Assembly (NCBI GenBank): GCA_037954235.1
Contig: JBBMOA010000001.1
Coordinates: forward strand, 14,647,980 to 14,711,979
Length of the DNA stretch: 64,000 bases
DNA from: Aulostomus chinensis
Taxonomy: Eukaryota > Chordata > Actinopteri > Syngnathiformes > Aulostomidae
Direction of reading: 5' to 3'
Position 1 is the stretch's first letter. Each line of letters opens with the position of its first letter. The position numbers and the translations under genes are program-made. The notes beneath the pieces were generated by a model. The model was not told the origin of the DNA and made no database searches. It was given only the letters and a program-made list of their open reading frames with translations. Positions 23,227 through 36,585 of this stretch are shown here, piece after piece.

Positions 23227-23669
23227 TGTCACGTCCCCATGGTCATGGGCATGGGGGCGTGGCATCATTTGTGACTTCCTTCCCTTCCCAGGTTGGAGCT
23301 TTACGGGGCGGAGCTGCTGACTAATTGGGAGCACCTGGGCCCGGGCGTCTCCCAGCTATAAAGCAGGCGGCCAACCTGGCCGCCGGGCTCTCGCTTACTC
23401 CTCCTGGCCCACGTCAGAGCGATGGTTGTGTTTCTTCAGTTATGTCTTGTTTAGTTCTCTGCATCCATCACACCGCGCACATACACCCCCTGTACACTCA
23501 TGCACACACTCGCACTCACCACTGACACTACTGATAACCACACTCCATTGTATGTTATGGTTTGCCTTGTTTTGATTTTGCATTGTTAATAATAAATTAT
23601 TAGCTGTGTGTGACGTTGACTCCGCGTTTCCCTCCTTCGATGTCACGATCTGTGAGCCGGGTCGTGACA
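23227..23669 (+). repeat. 3' LTR
   Basis: This 443-bp copy matches the 5' LTR, with TGTCACG and CGTGACA ends. Compared with the 5' copy it has 6 extra bases near the start (within 'catggtcatgggcatggggg'), 2 extra bases at 'gttgtgtttc' and about a dozen substitutions, several of them C/T differences. It holds TATAAA at 23357-23362 and AATAAA at 23591-23596. Right after it comes 'actgaaaatgatgcttacag', which is type I satellite. Confidence 0.95.
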
Positions 23670-26600
23670 ACTGAAAATGATGCTTACAGTAATGTAGTGA
23701 TAGTTGCTAATCAACTCAGTGATGCTTACAGTAATGTAGTAAGAGTTTCGAATAACCTCAAAGTGATGCCGACAGTCATGTACTAAGAGTTGCTACGAAC
23801 CTCAAAATAATGCGACAGTAATGTAGTAAAAGTTGCTACAAACCTCAAAATATTGCGACAGTGATGTAGTAAGAATTGCTAATGAACTTAAAATGATGCT
23901 AACAGTAATGTAGTGATAGTTGCTAATCAAGTCAGTGATGCTTACAGTAATGTAGTAAGTGTTTCGAACAACCTCAAAGTGATGCGAGCAGTCATGTAGT
24001 AAGAGTTGCTACGAACCTCAAAATAATGCGAGAGTGATGTCGGAAGACTTGCTAAAGATCTCAAAATGATGCGACAGTGATGTCTGAAGAATTGCTAATG
24101 AACTCAAAATGATGCTAACAGTAATGTAGTGAAAGTTGCTAATAAACTCAAAGTGATGCTGACAGGAATGTAGTCAGAGTTGCTATGAACGTTTAAATAA
24201 TGCAACAGTAATGTAGTAAGAGTTGCTACAAACATCAAAATAATGCGACAGTGATGCCAGAAGAATTGCTAATGAACTCAATTTAATGCGACAGTGATGT
24301 AGTAAGAATTGCTTATGAACTCAAAATGATGCTAACAGTAATGGAGTGAAAGTTTCAAACAACCTCAAAGTGATGCTGACACTAATGTAGGAAGAGTTGC
24401 TACGAACCTCAAAAAAATGCGACAGTGATGTCAGAAGAATTGCTAATGATCTCAAAATGATGCGACAGTAATGTAGTAAGAATTGCTAAAGAACACAAAA
24501 TGATGCTAACAGTAATGGAGTGAAAGTTTCGAAATAACCTCAAAGTGATGCTGACAGTCATGTTGTAAGTGTTGCTATGAACCTCAAAATATTGCGATAG
24601 TAATGTCGGAAGAATTGCTAATGAACTCAAAATGATGCTAACAGTAATGTAGTGATAGTTGCTAATCAACTCAGTGATGCTGACAGTGATGTAGTAAGTG
24701 TTTCGAACAACCTCAAAGTGATGCTGACAGTCATGTACTAATAGTTGATACGAACCTCAAAATAATGCGACAGTAATGTAGCAAAAGTTGCTACGAACCT
24801 CAAAATATTGCGACAGTGATGTCGGAAGAATTGCTAATGAACTTAAAATGATGCTAAAAGTAATGTAGTGATAGTTGCTAATCAACTCAGTGATGCTTGC
24901 AGTAATGTAGTAAGTGTTTCGAATAACCTCAAAGTGATGCTGACAGCCATGTAGCAAGAGTTGCTACGAACCTCAAAATAATGCGACAGTGATGTCGGAA
25001 GAATTGCTAAAGGTCTTAAAATGATGCGACACTGATGTAGTAAGAATCGCTAATGAACTCAAAATGATGCTAACAGTAATGGAGTGAAACTTTCGAATCA
25101 CCTCAAAGTGATGCTGACAGTCATGTCGTAAGTGTTGCTACGAACCTCAAAATAATGCGACAGTGATGTCGGAAGAATTGATAATGAACTCAAGATGATG
25201 CTAACAGTAATGTAGCGATAGTTGCTAAGAAACTCAGTGATGCTTAAAGTAATGTAGTAAGAGTTTCGAACAACCTCAAAGTGATGCTGACAGTCATTTA
25301 GTAAGAGTTGCTAATGAACTCAATTCAATGCTACAGTGATGTCGTGAGAATTGCTCATGAACTCAAAATGATGCTAACAGTAATGTAGTGATAGTTGCTA
25401 ATAAACTCAAAGTGATGCTGACAATCATGTAGTAAGAGTTGCTACGAACCTCATAATAATGCGACAGTAATGTCGTAAAAGTTGCTACGAACCTCAAAAT
25501 ATTCCGACAGTGATGTCGGAAGAATTGCTAATGAACTCAAAATGATGCTAACAGTAATGGAGTGATAGTTGCTAATCAACTCAGTGATGCTTACAGTAAT
25601 GTAGTAAGTGTTTCGAATAACCTCAAAGTGATGCTGACAGTCATATAGCAAGAGTTGCTACGAACCTCAAAATAATGCGACAGTGATGTCAGAAGAATTG
25701 CTAATGATCTCAAAATGATGCTAACAGTAATGGAGTGAACGTTTCGAATAACCTCAAAGTGATGCTGACAGTCATGTACTAATAGTTGCTACGAACCTCA
25801 AAATAATGCGACAGTGATGTCAGAAGAATTGCTAATGATCTCAAAACGATTCTAACAGTTATGTAGTGATAGTTGCTAATGAACTCAAAGTGATGCTGAC
25901 AGTAATGTACGAAGAGTTGCTACGAACCTCAAAATAATGCGACAGTGATGTCAGAAGAATTGCTAATGATCTCAAAATGATGCTACAGTGATTTAGTAAG
26001 AATTGCTGATGAACTCAAAAGGGTGCTAACAGTAATGGAGTGAAAGTTTCGAATAACCTCAAAGTGATGCTGACGGTCATGTAGAAAGAGTTGCTACGAA
26101 CCTCAAAATAATGCGACAGGAATGTAGAAAAACTTGCTACGAACCTCAAAATATTGCGACTGTGATGTCAGATGAATTGCTAAAGATCTCAAAATGATGC
26201 GACAGTGATTTAGTAAGAATTGCTAATAAACTCAAAATGATGCTAACAGTAATGGAGTGAACGTTTCGAACAACCTCAAAGTGATGCTGACAGTAATGTA
26301 GTAAGAGTTGCTCCGAACCTCAAAATAATGCGACAGTGATGTCAGAAGAATTGCTAAAGATCTCAAAATGATGCGACAGTGATTTAGTAAGAATTGCTAA
26401 TCAACTCAAAATGACGCTAACATTAATGGAGTGAAAGTTGCTAATAAACTCAAAGTGATGCTGACAGGAATGTAGTCAGAGTTGCTACGAACGTTTAAAT
26501 AATGCAACAGTAATGTAGCAAGAGTTGCTACAAACATCAAAATAATGCGACAGTGATGCCAGAAGAATTGCTAATAAACTCAAAATGATGCTAACAGTAA

Positions 26601-28217
26601 TGGAGTGAACGTTTCAAACAACCTCAAAGTGATGCTGACAGTAATGTAGTAAGAGTTGCTCCGAACCTCAAAATAATGCGACAGTGATGTCAGAAGAATT
26701 GCTAAAGATCTCAAAATGATGCGACAGTGATTTAGTAAGAATTGCTAATCAACTCAAAATGATGCTAACATTAATGGAGTGAAAGTTGCTAATAAACTCA
26801 AAGTGATGCTGACAGGAATGTAGTCAGAGTTGCTACGAACGTTTAAATAATGCAACAGTAATGTAGTAAGAGTTGCTACAAACATCAAAATAATGCGACA
26901 GTGATGCCAGAAGAATTGCTAATGAACTCAATTTAATGCGACAGTGATGTAGTAAGAATTGCTTATGAACTCAAAATGATGCTAACAGTAATGGAGTGAA
27001 AGTTTCAAACAACCTCAAAGTGATGCTGACACTAATGTAGGAAGAGTTGCTACGAACCTCAAAAAAATGCGACAGTGATGTCAGAAGAATTGCTAATGAT
27101 CTCAAAATGATGCTGCAGTGATGTCGTAAGAATTGCAAATGAACTCAAGATGATGCTAACAGTAATGTAGTGATAGTTGCTAATAAACTCAGTGATTCTT
27201 ACAGTAATGTAGTAAGAGTTTCGAACAACCTCAAAGTGATGCTGACAGTCATGTAGTAAGAGTTGCTACTGAACTCAATTTAATGCGACTGTGATGTCGT
27301 AAGTATTGCTAATGAACTCAATTTAATGCTACTGTGATGTCGTAAGAATTGTTAATGAACTCAAAATGATGCTGACAGTAATGGAGTGAAAGTTTCGAAT
27401 AACCTCAAAGTGATGCTGACAGTCATGTAGTAAGAGTTGCGACGAACCTCAATATAATGCGACAGCAATGCAGTAAAAGTTGCTACGAACCTCAAAATAA
27501 TGCGACAGTGATGTCGGAAGAATTGCTAATGAACTCAAAATGATGCTAACAGTAATGTAGTGATAGTTGCTAATCAACTCAGTGATGCTTACAGTAATGT
27601 ACTAAGTGTTTCGAACAACCTCAAAGTGATGTTGAAAGTCATGCAGTAAGAGTTGCTACGAACCTCAATATAATGCGACAGTGATGTCAGAAGAATTGCT
27701 AAAGATCTGAAAATGATGCGACAGTGATTTCGTAAGAATTGCAAAGGAACTAAAAATGATGCTCACAGTAATGGAGTGAATGTTTCGAATAACCTCAAAG
27801 TGATGCTGACAGTCATGTAGTAAGAGTTGCTACGAACCTCAAAATAATGCGACAGTGATGTCGGAAGAATTGCTAATGATCTCAAAATGATGCGACAGTG
27901 ATGTAGTAAGAATTGCTAATGAACTCAAAATGATGCTAACAGTAATGGAGTGAAAGTTTTGAATAACCTCAAAGTGATGCTGACAGTAATGTAGTAAGAG
28001 TTGCTACTAACCTCAAAATAATGCAACAATAATGTAGTAAGAGTTGCTACGAACCTCCGAAGAATGCGACAGTGATGTCGGAAGAATTGCTAAGAAACTC
28101 TAAATGATGCTGACGGTATTGGAGGAAGAGTTGAAACTAACCTCAAAATGATGCTAAAGTTATGTCGTAAGAATTGCTATTAAACTCAAAATGATGCTCA
28201 CAGCAATGTAGAGATAG

Positions 28218-31200
28218 TTGCTAATAAACTCAGTGATGCTTACAGTAATGTAGTAAGTGTTTCGAACAACCTCAAAGTGATGCTGACAGTCATGTAGTAA
28301 CAGTTGCTATGAACCTCCAAATAATGCAACAGTGATGTTGGAAGAATTGCTAATGATCTTAAAATGATGCAACAGTGACGTAGTAAGCATTGTAATGAAC
28401 TCAAAATGATGCTGACGTAATGGAGGAAGAGTTGAATATAACCTAAAAATGCTGCTACAGTGATGTCGTAAGAATTGGTATGAAACTCAAAATGATGCTA
28501 ACAGTAATGTAGTGATAGTTGTTAATAAACTCAGTGATGCTTACAGTAATGGAGTGAAAGTTTTGAACAACCTCAAAGTGATGCTGACAATCATGTGGTC
28601 AGAGTTTCGAGTAACCTAAAAATGATGCTGAAAGTAATGGAGTAAGAGTTGCTACGAACCTCAAAATAATGCTATAGTGATGTCGTAAGAATTGCTAATC
28701 ATCTAAAAATGATGCGACAGTGATGTCGTAAGAATTGTTAATGAACTCAAAATGATGGTAACAGTAATGGAGTGATAGTTGCTCATAAACTAAAAGTGAT
28801 GCTGACAGAAATGTAGTAAGAGTTGCTACGAACCTTAAAATAATGCAACAATAATGTAGTAAGAGTTGCTACGAACCTCAAAATAATGTGACAGTGATGT
28901 CAGAAGAATTGCTAATGATCTCAAAATGATTCGACAGTGATTTAGTAAGAATCGCTAATGATCTCAAAATGATGCTAACAGTAATGGAGTGAAAGTTTCG
29001 AATAACCTCAAAGTGATGCTGACAGTCATGTAGTAAGAGTTGCTACGAACCTCAAAATAATGCGACAGTAATGTAGTAAAAGTTGCTACGAACCTTTAAA
29101 TATTGCGACAGTGATGTCGGAAGAATTGCTAATGAAATAAAGATGATGCTAACAGAAATGGAGTGAAACTTTCGAATAACCTCAAAGTGATGCTGACAGT
29201 CATGTAGTAAGTGTTGCTACGAACCTCAAAATAATGCGACAGTAATGTAGTAAAAGTTGCTACGAACCTCAAAATATTGCGACAGTGATGTCGGAAGAAC
29301 TGCTTATGATCTCAAAATGATGCGACAGTGATGTAGTAAGAATTGCTAATGAACTCAAATGATGCTAACAGTAATGGGGTGAAACTTTCAAATAACCTCA
29401 AAGTGATGCTGACAGTCATGTAGTAAGAGTTGCTACGAACCTCAAAATAATGCGACAGTAATGTAGTAAAAGTTGCTACGAACCTTTAAATATTGCGACA
29501 GTGATGTCGGAAGAATTGCTAATGAAATAAAGATGATGCTATCAGAAATGGAGTGAAACTTTCGAATAACCTCAAAGTGATGCTGACAGTCATGTAGTAA
29601 GTGTTGCTACGAACCTCAAAATAATGCGACAGTAATGTAGTAAAAGTTGCTACGAACCTCAAAATATTGCGACAGTGATGTCGGAAGAACTGCTTATGAT
29701 CTCAAAATGATGCGACAGTGATGTAGTAAGAATTGCTAATGAACTCAAATGATGCTAACAGTAATGGGGTGAAACTTTCAAATAACCTCAAAGTGATGCT
29801 GACAGTCATGTAGTAAGTGTTGCTACGAACCTCAAAATAATGCGACAGTAATGTAGTAAAAGTTGCTACAAACCTCAAAATACTGCGACAGTGATGTCGG
29901 AAGAATTGCTAATAAACTCAGTGATGCTTACAGTAATGTAGTAAGTGTTTCGAACAACCTCAAAGTGATGCTGACAGTCATGTAGTAACAGTTGCTATGA
30001 ACCTCCAAATAATGCAACAGTGATGTTGGAAGAATTGCTAATGATCTTAAAATGATGCAACAGTGACGTAGTAAGCATTGTAATGAACTCAAAATGATGC
30101 TGACGTAATGGAGGAAGAGTTGAATATAACCTAAAAATGCTGCTACAGTGATGTCGTAAGAATTGGTATGAAACTCAAAATGATGCTAACAGTAATGTAG
30201 TGATAGTTGTTAATAAACTCAGTGATGCTTACAGTAATGGAGTGAAAGTTTTGAACAACCTCAAAGTGATGCTGACAATCATGTGGTCAGAGTTTCGAGT
30301 AACCTAAAAATGATGCTGAAAGTAATGGAGTAAGAGTTGCTACGAACCTCAAAATAATGCTATAGTGATGTCGTAAGAATTGCTAATCATCTAAAAATGA
30401 TGCGACAGTGATGTCGTAAGAATTGTTAATTAACTCAAAATGATGGTAACAGTAATGGAGTGATAGTTGCTCATAAACTAAAAGTGATGCTGACAGAAAT
30501 GTAGTAAGAGTTGCTACGAACCTTAAAATAATGCAACAATAATGTAGTAAGAGTTGCTACGAACCTCAAAATAATGTGACAGTGATGTCAGAAGAATTGC
30601 TAATGATCTCAAAATGATTCGACAGTGATTTAGTAAGAATCGCTAATGATCTCAAAATGATGCTAACAGTAATGGAGTGAAAGTTTCGAATAACCTCAAA
30701 GTGATGCTGACAGTCATGTAGTAAGAGTTGCTACGAACCTCAAAATAATGCGACAGTAATGTAGTAAAAGTTGCTACGAACCTTTAAATATTGCGACAGT
30801 GATGTCGGAAGAATTGCTGATGAAATACAGATGATGCTAACAGAAATGGAGTGAAACTTTCGAATAACCTCAAAGTGATGCTGACAGTCATGTAGTAAGT
30901 GTTGCTACGAACCTCAAAATAATGCGACAGTAATGTAGTAAAAGTTGCTACGAACCTCAAAATATTGCGACAGTGATGTCGGAAGAACTGCTTATGATCT
31001 CAAAATGATGCGACAGTGATGTAGTAAGAATTGCTAATGAACTCAAATGATGCTAACAGTAATGGGGTGAAACTTTCAAATAACCTCAAAGTGATGCTGA
31101 CAGTCATGTAGTAAGAGTTGCTACGAACCTCAAAATAATGCGACAGTAATGTAGTAAAAGTTGCTACGAACCTTTAAATATTGCGACAGTGATGTCGGAA

Positions 31201-31593
31201 GAATTGCTAATGAAATAAAGATGATGCTATCAGAAATGGAGTGAAACTTTCGAATAACCTCAAAGTGATGCTGACAGTCATGTAGTAAGTGTTGCTACGA
31301 ACCTCAAAATAATGCGACAGTAATGTAGTAAAAGTTGCTACGAACCTCAAAATATTGCGACAGTGATGTCGGAAGAACTGCTTATGATCTCAAAATGATG
31401 CGACAGTGATGTAGTAAGAATTGCTAATGAACTCAAATGATGCTAACAGTAATGGGGTGAAACTTTCAAATAACCTCAAAGTGATGCTGACAGTCATGTA
31501 GTAAGTGTTGCTACGAACCTCAAAATAATGCGACAGTAATGTAGTAAAAGTTGCTACAAACCTCAAAATACTGCGACAGTGATGTCGGAAGAA
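28218..31593 (+). repeat. Tandem duplication, 1688-bp period
   Basis: 28218-29905 and 29906-31593 are almost identical direct copies. The rare word 'gtaagcattgtaatgaac' is at 28383 and 30071, and 'ctgcgacagtgatgtcgg' at 29883 and 31571, each pair exactly 1688 bases apart. Few differences were noticed (for example 'gctaatgaaataaag' against 'gctgatgaaatacag'). Confidence 0.88.
28999..29778 (+). repeat. Nested duplication, 390-bp period
   Basis: Inside the 1688-bp unit, a nine-monomer block of 390 bp is repeated head to tail. The 'aacctttaaatattgcg' variant lies at 29091 and 29481, and the 'gctaatgaaataaagatgat' and 'gtaatggggtgaaactttca' variants follow in both. The pair is carried along in the second 1688-bp copy (about 30687-31466). 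The inner event therefore came first. Confidence 0.82.
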
Positions 31594-32344
31594 TTGCGAA
31601 TGAACTCAAGATGATGCTCACAGTAATGTAGTGATAGTTGCTAATCAACTCAGTGATGCTTACAGTAATGTAGTAAGAGTTTCTAACAACCTCAAAGTGA
31701 TGCTGACAGTCATTTAGTAAGAGTTGCTAATGAACTCAATTTAATGCTACAGTGAAGTCGTGAGAATTGCTCAACAACTCAAAATGATGCTTACAGTAAT
31801 GTAGTGATAGTTGCTAATAAACTCAAAGTGATGCTGACAGTAATGTAGTAAGAGTTGCTACGAACCTTAAAATAATGCAACAATAATGTAGTAAGAGTTC
31901 CTGCGAACCTTTAAATATTGCGACAGTGATGTCGGAAGAATTGCTCATGAACTCAGATGATGCTAACAGTAATGGAGTGAAACTTTCGAATAACCTCAAA
32001 GTGATGCTGACAGTCATGTAGTAAGTGTTGCTACGAACCTCAAAATAATGCGACAGTAATGTAGTAAAAGTTGCTTCGAACCTCAAAACATTTCGACAGT
32101 GATGTCGGAAGAATTGCTAATGAACACAAAATGATGCGAACAGTAATGTAGTGATAGTTGCTAATCAACTCAGTGATGCTTGCAGTAATGTAGTAAGTGT
32201 TTCGAACAACCTTAAAGTGATGCTGACAGTCACGTAGGAAGAGTTGCTACGAACCTCAAAATAATGTGACAGTGATGTCGGAAGAATTGCTAATGATCTC
32301 AAAATGATGCGACAGTGATGTAATCAGAATTGCTAATGAATTCA

Positions 32345-35300
32345 AAATGATGCTAACAGTAATGGAGTGAATGTTTTGAATAACCTCAAAGTGATGCTGA
32401 CAGTCATGTACTATGAGTTGCTACGAACATCAATATAATGCGACAGTAATGTAGTAAAAGTTGCTACAAACCTCAAAATATTGTGACAGTGATGTCGGAA
32501 GAATTGCTAATGGACTAAAGATGATGCTAACAGTAATGGAGTGAAACTTTCGAATAACCTCAAAGTGATGCTGACAGTCATGTAGTAAGTGTTGCTACGA
32601 ACCTGAAAATAATGCGACAGTAATGTAGTAAATTTTGCTACGAACCTCAAAATATTGCGACAGTGATGTCGTAAGAATTGCTCATGAACTCAAGATGATG
32701 CGAACAGTAATGTAGTGATAGTTGCTAAGAAACTCAGTGATGCTTACAGTAATGTAGTAAGAGTTTCCAACAACCTCAAAGTGATGCTGACAGTCATTTA
32801 GTAAGAGTTGCTAATGAACTCAATTTAATGCTACAGTGATGTCGTGAGAATTGCTCAACAACTCAAAATGATGCTAAAAGTAATGTAGTGATAGTTGCTA
32901 ATAAACTCAAAGTGATGCTGACAGTAATGTAGTCAGAGTTGCTACGAACCTTAAAATAATGCAACAATAATGTAGTAAGAGTTGCTACGAACCTCAATAT
33001 AATGCGACAGCAATGCAGTAAAAGTTGCTACGAACCTCAAAATAATGCGACAGTGATGTCGGAAGAATTGCTAATGAACTCAAAATGATGCTAACAGTAA
33101 TGTAGTGATAGTTGCTAATCAACTCAGTGATGCTTACAGTAATGTACTAAGTGTTTCGAACAACCTCAAAGTGATGTTGACAGTCATGCAGTAAGAGTTG
33201 CTACGAACCTCATTATAATGCGACAGTGATGTCAGAAGAATTGCTCAAGATCTGAAAATGATGCGACAGTGATGTAGTAAGAATTGCTAATGAACTCAAA
33301 ATGATGCTAACAGTAATGGAGTGAATGTTTCGAATAACCTCAAAGTGATGCTGACAGTCATGTAGTAAGAGTTTCTACGAACCTCAAAATAATGCAACAG
33401 TGATGTTGGAAGAATTGCTAATGATCTTAAAATGATGCAACAGTGACGTAGTAAGCATTGTAATGAACTCAAAATGATGCTGACGTAATGGAGGAAGAGT
33501 TGAAAATAACCTAAAAATGCTGCTACAGTGATGTCGTAAGAATTGGTATGAAACTCAAAATGATGGTAACAGTAATGTAGTGATAGTTGCTAATAAACTC
33601 AGTGATGCTTACAGTAATGGAGTGAAAGTTTTGAACAACCTCAAAGTGATGCTGACAATCATGTGGTCAGAGTTTCGAGTAACCTAAAAATGATGCTGAA
33701 AGTAATGTAGTAAGAGTTGCTCCGAACCTCAAAATAATGCTACAGTGATGTCGTAAGAATTGCTAATCATCTAAAAATGATGCGACAGTGATGTCGTTAG
33801 AATTGTGAATGAACTCAAAATGATGGTAACAGTAATAGATTGAAAGTTGCTAATAAACTCAAAGTGATGCTGAAAGTAATGTAGTAAGTGTTTCGAACAA
33901 CCTCAAAGTGATGCTGACAGTCATGTACTAAGAGTTGTTAGGAACCTCAAAATATTGCGACAGTGATGTCGGAGGAATTGCGAATGAACTCAAAATGATG
34001 CTAACAGTAATGTAGTGATAGTTGCTCATAAACTCAAAGTGATGCTGACAGTAATGTAGTAAGAGTTGCTACGAACCTTAAAATAATGCAACAATAATGT
34101 AGTAAGAGTTGCTACGAACCTCAAAATATTGCGACAGTGATGTCGGAAGAATTGCTAATGGACTAAAGATGATGCTAACAGTAATGGAGTGAAACTTTCG
34201 AATAACCTCAAAGTGATGCTGACAGTCATGTAGTAAGTGTTGCTACGAACCTGAAAATAATGCGACAGTAATGTAGTAAATTTTGCTACGAACCTCAAAA
34301 TATTGCGACAGTGATGTCGTAAGAATTGCTCATGAACTCAAGATGATGCTAACAGTAATGTAGTGATAGTTGCTAATAAACTCAGTGATGCTTACAGTAA
34401 TGTAGTAAGTGTTTCGAACAACCTCAAAGTGATGCTGACAGTCATGTAGTAAGAGTTGCTACGAACCTCAAAATAATGCGACAGTGATGTCAGAAGAATT
34501 GCTAAAGATCTCAAAATGATGCGACAGTGATGTCACAAGAATTGGTAATGATCTAAAAAAGATGCTAACAGTCATGGAGTGAATGTTTCGAATAACCTCA
34601 AAGTGATGCTGACAGTCATGTACTATGAGTTGCTACGAACATCAATATAATGCGACAGTAATGTAGTAAAAGTTGCTACAAACCTCAAAATATTGTGACA
34701 GTGATGTCGGAAGAATTGCTAATGGACTAAAGATGATGCTAACAGTAATGGAGTGAAACTTTCGAATAACCTCAAAGTGATGCTGACAGTCATGTAGTAA
34801 GTGTTGCTACGAACCTGAAAATAATGCGACAGTAATGTAGTAAATTTTGCTACGAACCTCAAAATATTGCGACAGTGATGTCGTAAGAATTGCTCATGAA
34901 CTCAAGATGATGCGAACAGTAATGTAGTGATAGTTGCTAAGAAACTCAGTGATGCTTACAGTAATGTAGTAAGAGTTTCCAACAACCTCAAAGTGATGCT
35001 GACAGTCATTTAGTAAGAGTTGCTAATGAACTCAATTTAATGCTACAGTGATGTCGTGAGAATTGCTCAACAACTCAAAATGATGCTAACAGTAATGTAG
35101 TGATAGTTGCTAATAAACTCAAAGTGATGCTGACAGTAATGTAGTCAGAGTTGCTACGAACCTTAAAATAATGCAACAATAATGTAGTAAGAGTTGCTAC
35201 GAACCTCAATATAATGCGACAGCAATGCAGTAAAAGTTGCTACGAACCTCAAAATAATGCGACAGTGATGTCGGAAGAATTGCAAATGAACTCAAAATGA

Positions 35301-36585
35301 TGCTAACAGTAATGTAGTGATAGTTGCTAATCAACTCAGTGATGCTTACAGTAATGTACTAAGTGTTTCGAACAACCTCAAAGTGATGTTGACAGTCATG
35401 CAGTAAGAGTTGCTACGAACCTCAATATAATGCGACAGTGATGTCAGAAGAATTGCTCAAGATCTGAAAATGATGCGACAGTGATGTAGTAAGAATTGCT
35501 AATGAACTCAAAATGATGCTAACAGTAATGGAGTGAATGTTTCGAATAACCTCAAAGTGATGCTGACAGTCATGTAGTAAGAGTTTCTACGAACCTCAAA
35601 ATAATGCAACAGTGATGTTGGAAGAATTGCTAATGATCTTAAAATGATGCAACAGTGACGTAGTAAGCATTGTAATGAACTCAAAATGATGCTGACGTAA
35701 TGGAGGAAGAGTTGAAAATAACCTAAAAATGCTGCTACAGTGATGTCGTAAGAATTGGTATGAAACTCAAAATGATGGTAACAGTAATGTAGTGATAGTT
35801 GCTAATAAACTCAGTGATGCTTACAGTAATGGAGTGAAAGTTTTGAACAACCTCAAAGTGATGCTGACAATCATGTGGTCAGAGTTTCGAGTAACCTAAA
35901 AATGATGCTGAAAGTTATGTAGTAAGAGTTGCTACGAACCTCAAAATAATGCTACAGTGATGTCGTAAGAATTGCTAATCATCTAAAAATGATGCGACAG
36001 TGATGTCGTTAGAATTGTGAATGAACTCAAAATGATGGTAACAGTAATAGATTGAAAGTTGCTAATAAACTCAAAGTGATGCTGAAAGTAATGTAGTAAG
36101 TGTTTCGAACAACCTCAAAGTGATGCTGACAGTCATGTACTAAGAGTTGTTACGAACCTCAAAATATTGCGACAGTGATGTCGGAGGAATTGCGAATGAA
36201 CTCAAAATGATGCTAACAGTAATGTAGTGATAGTTGCTCATAAACTCAAAGTGATGCTGACAGTAATGTAGTAAGAGTTGCTACGAACCTTAAAATAATG
36301 CAACAATAATGTAGTAAGAGTTGCTACGAACCTCAAAATATTGCGACAGTGATGTCGGAAGAATTGCTAATGGACTAAAGATGATGCTAACAGTAATGGA
36401 GTGAAACTTTCGAATAACCTCAAAGTGATGCTGACAGTCATGTAGTAAGTGTTGCTACGAACCTGAAAATAATGCGACAGTAATGTAGTAAATTTTGCTA
36501 CGAACCTCAAAATATTGCGACAGTGATGTCGTAAGAATTGCTCATGAACTCAAGATGATGCTAACAGTAATGTAGTGATAGTTGC
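32345..36585 (+). repeat. Duplication, 2212-bp period
   Basis: Landmarks recur 2212 bases apart: 'catcaatataatgcgacag' near 32429 and 34641, and 'gtaagcattgtaatgaac' at 33451 and 35663. The copies span roughly 32345-34370 and 34557-36585, with the ends blurred by the monomer itself. A few base differences separate them (for example 'gtaatggagtgaatgttttg' against 'gtcatggagtgaatgtttcg'). Confidence 0.78.

Larger units (their letters stand above)
17303..23669 (+). mobile_element. Gmr1-like Ty3/gypsy LTR retrotransposon
   Basis: This is a 6367-bp LTR retrotransposon interrupting the satellite. It has two LTRs, a tRNA-Pro primer-binding site, ORF1 (Gag, protease, integrase), ORF2 (reverse transcriptase, RNase H) and a G-run before the 3' LTR. 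The sequence is GC-richer than the satellite. The enzymes look Ty3/gypsy-like, but integrase lies upstream of reverse transcriptase, as in Ty1/copia; this order defines the Gmr1-like group of deuterostome Ty3/gypsy elements. There is no envelope-like frame. Two frame breaks between integrase and reverse transcriptase suggest this copy is not autonomous, unless they are assembly errors. The LTRs differ at about 12 bases plus two small indels. No target-site duplication is visible (left flank ends 'gaaatg', right flank starts 'actgaa'). Confidence 0.92.

Noticed and set aside
22939..23334. Overlapping hydrophobic frames after ORF2, possible envelope-like gene
   Set aside because: Three competing short frames in T/G-rich DNA, no signal peptide followed by a surface or fusion domain, too short; taken as 3' untranslated region.
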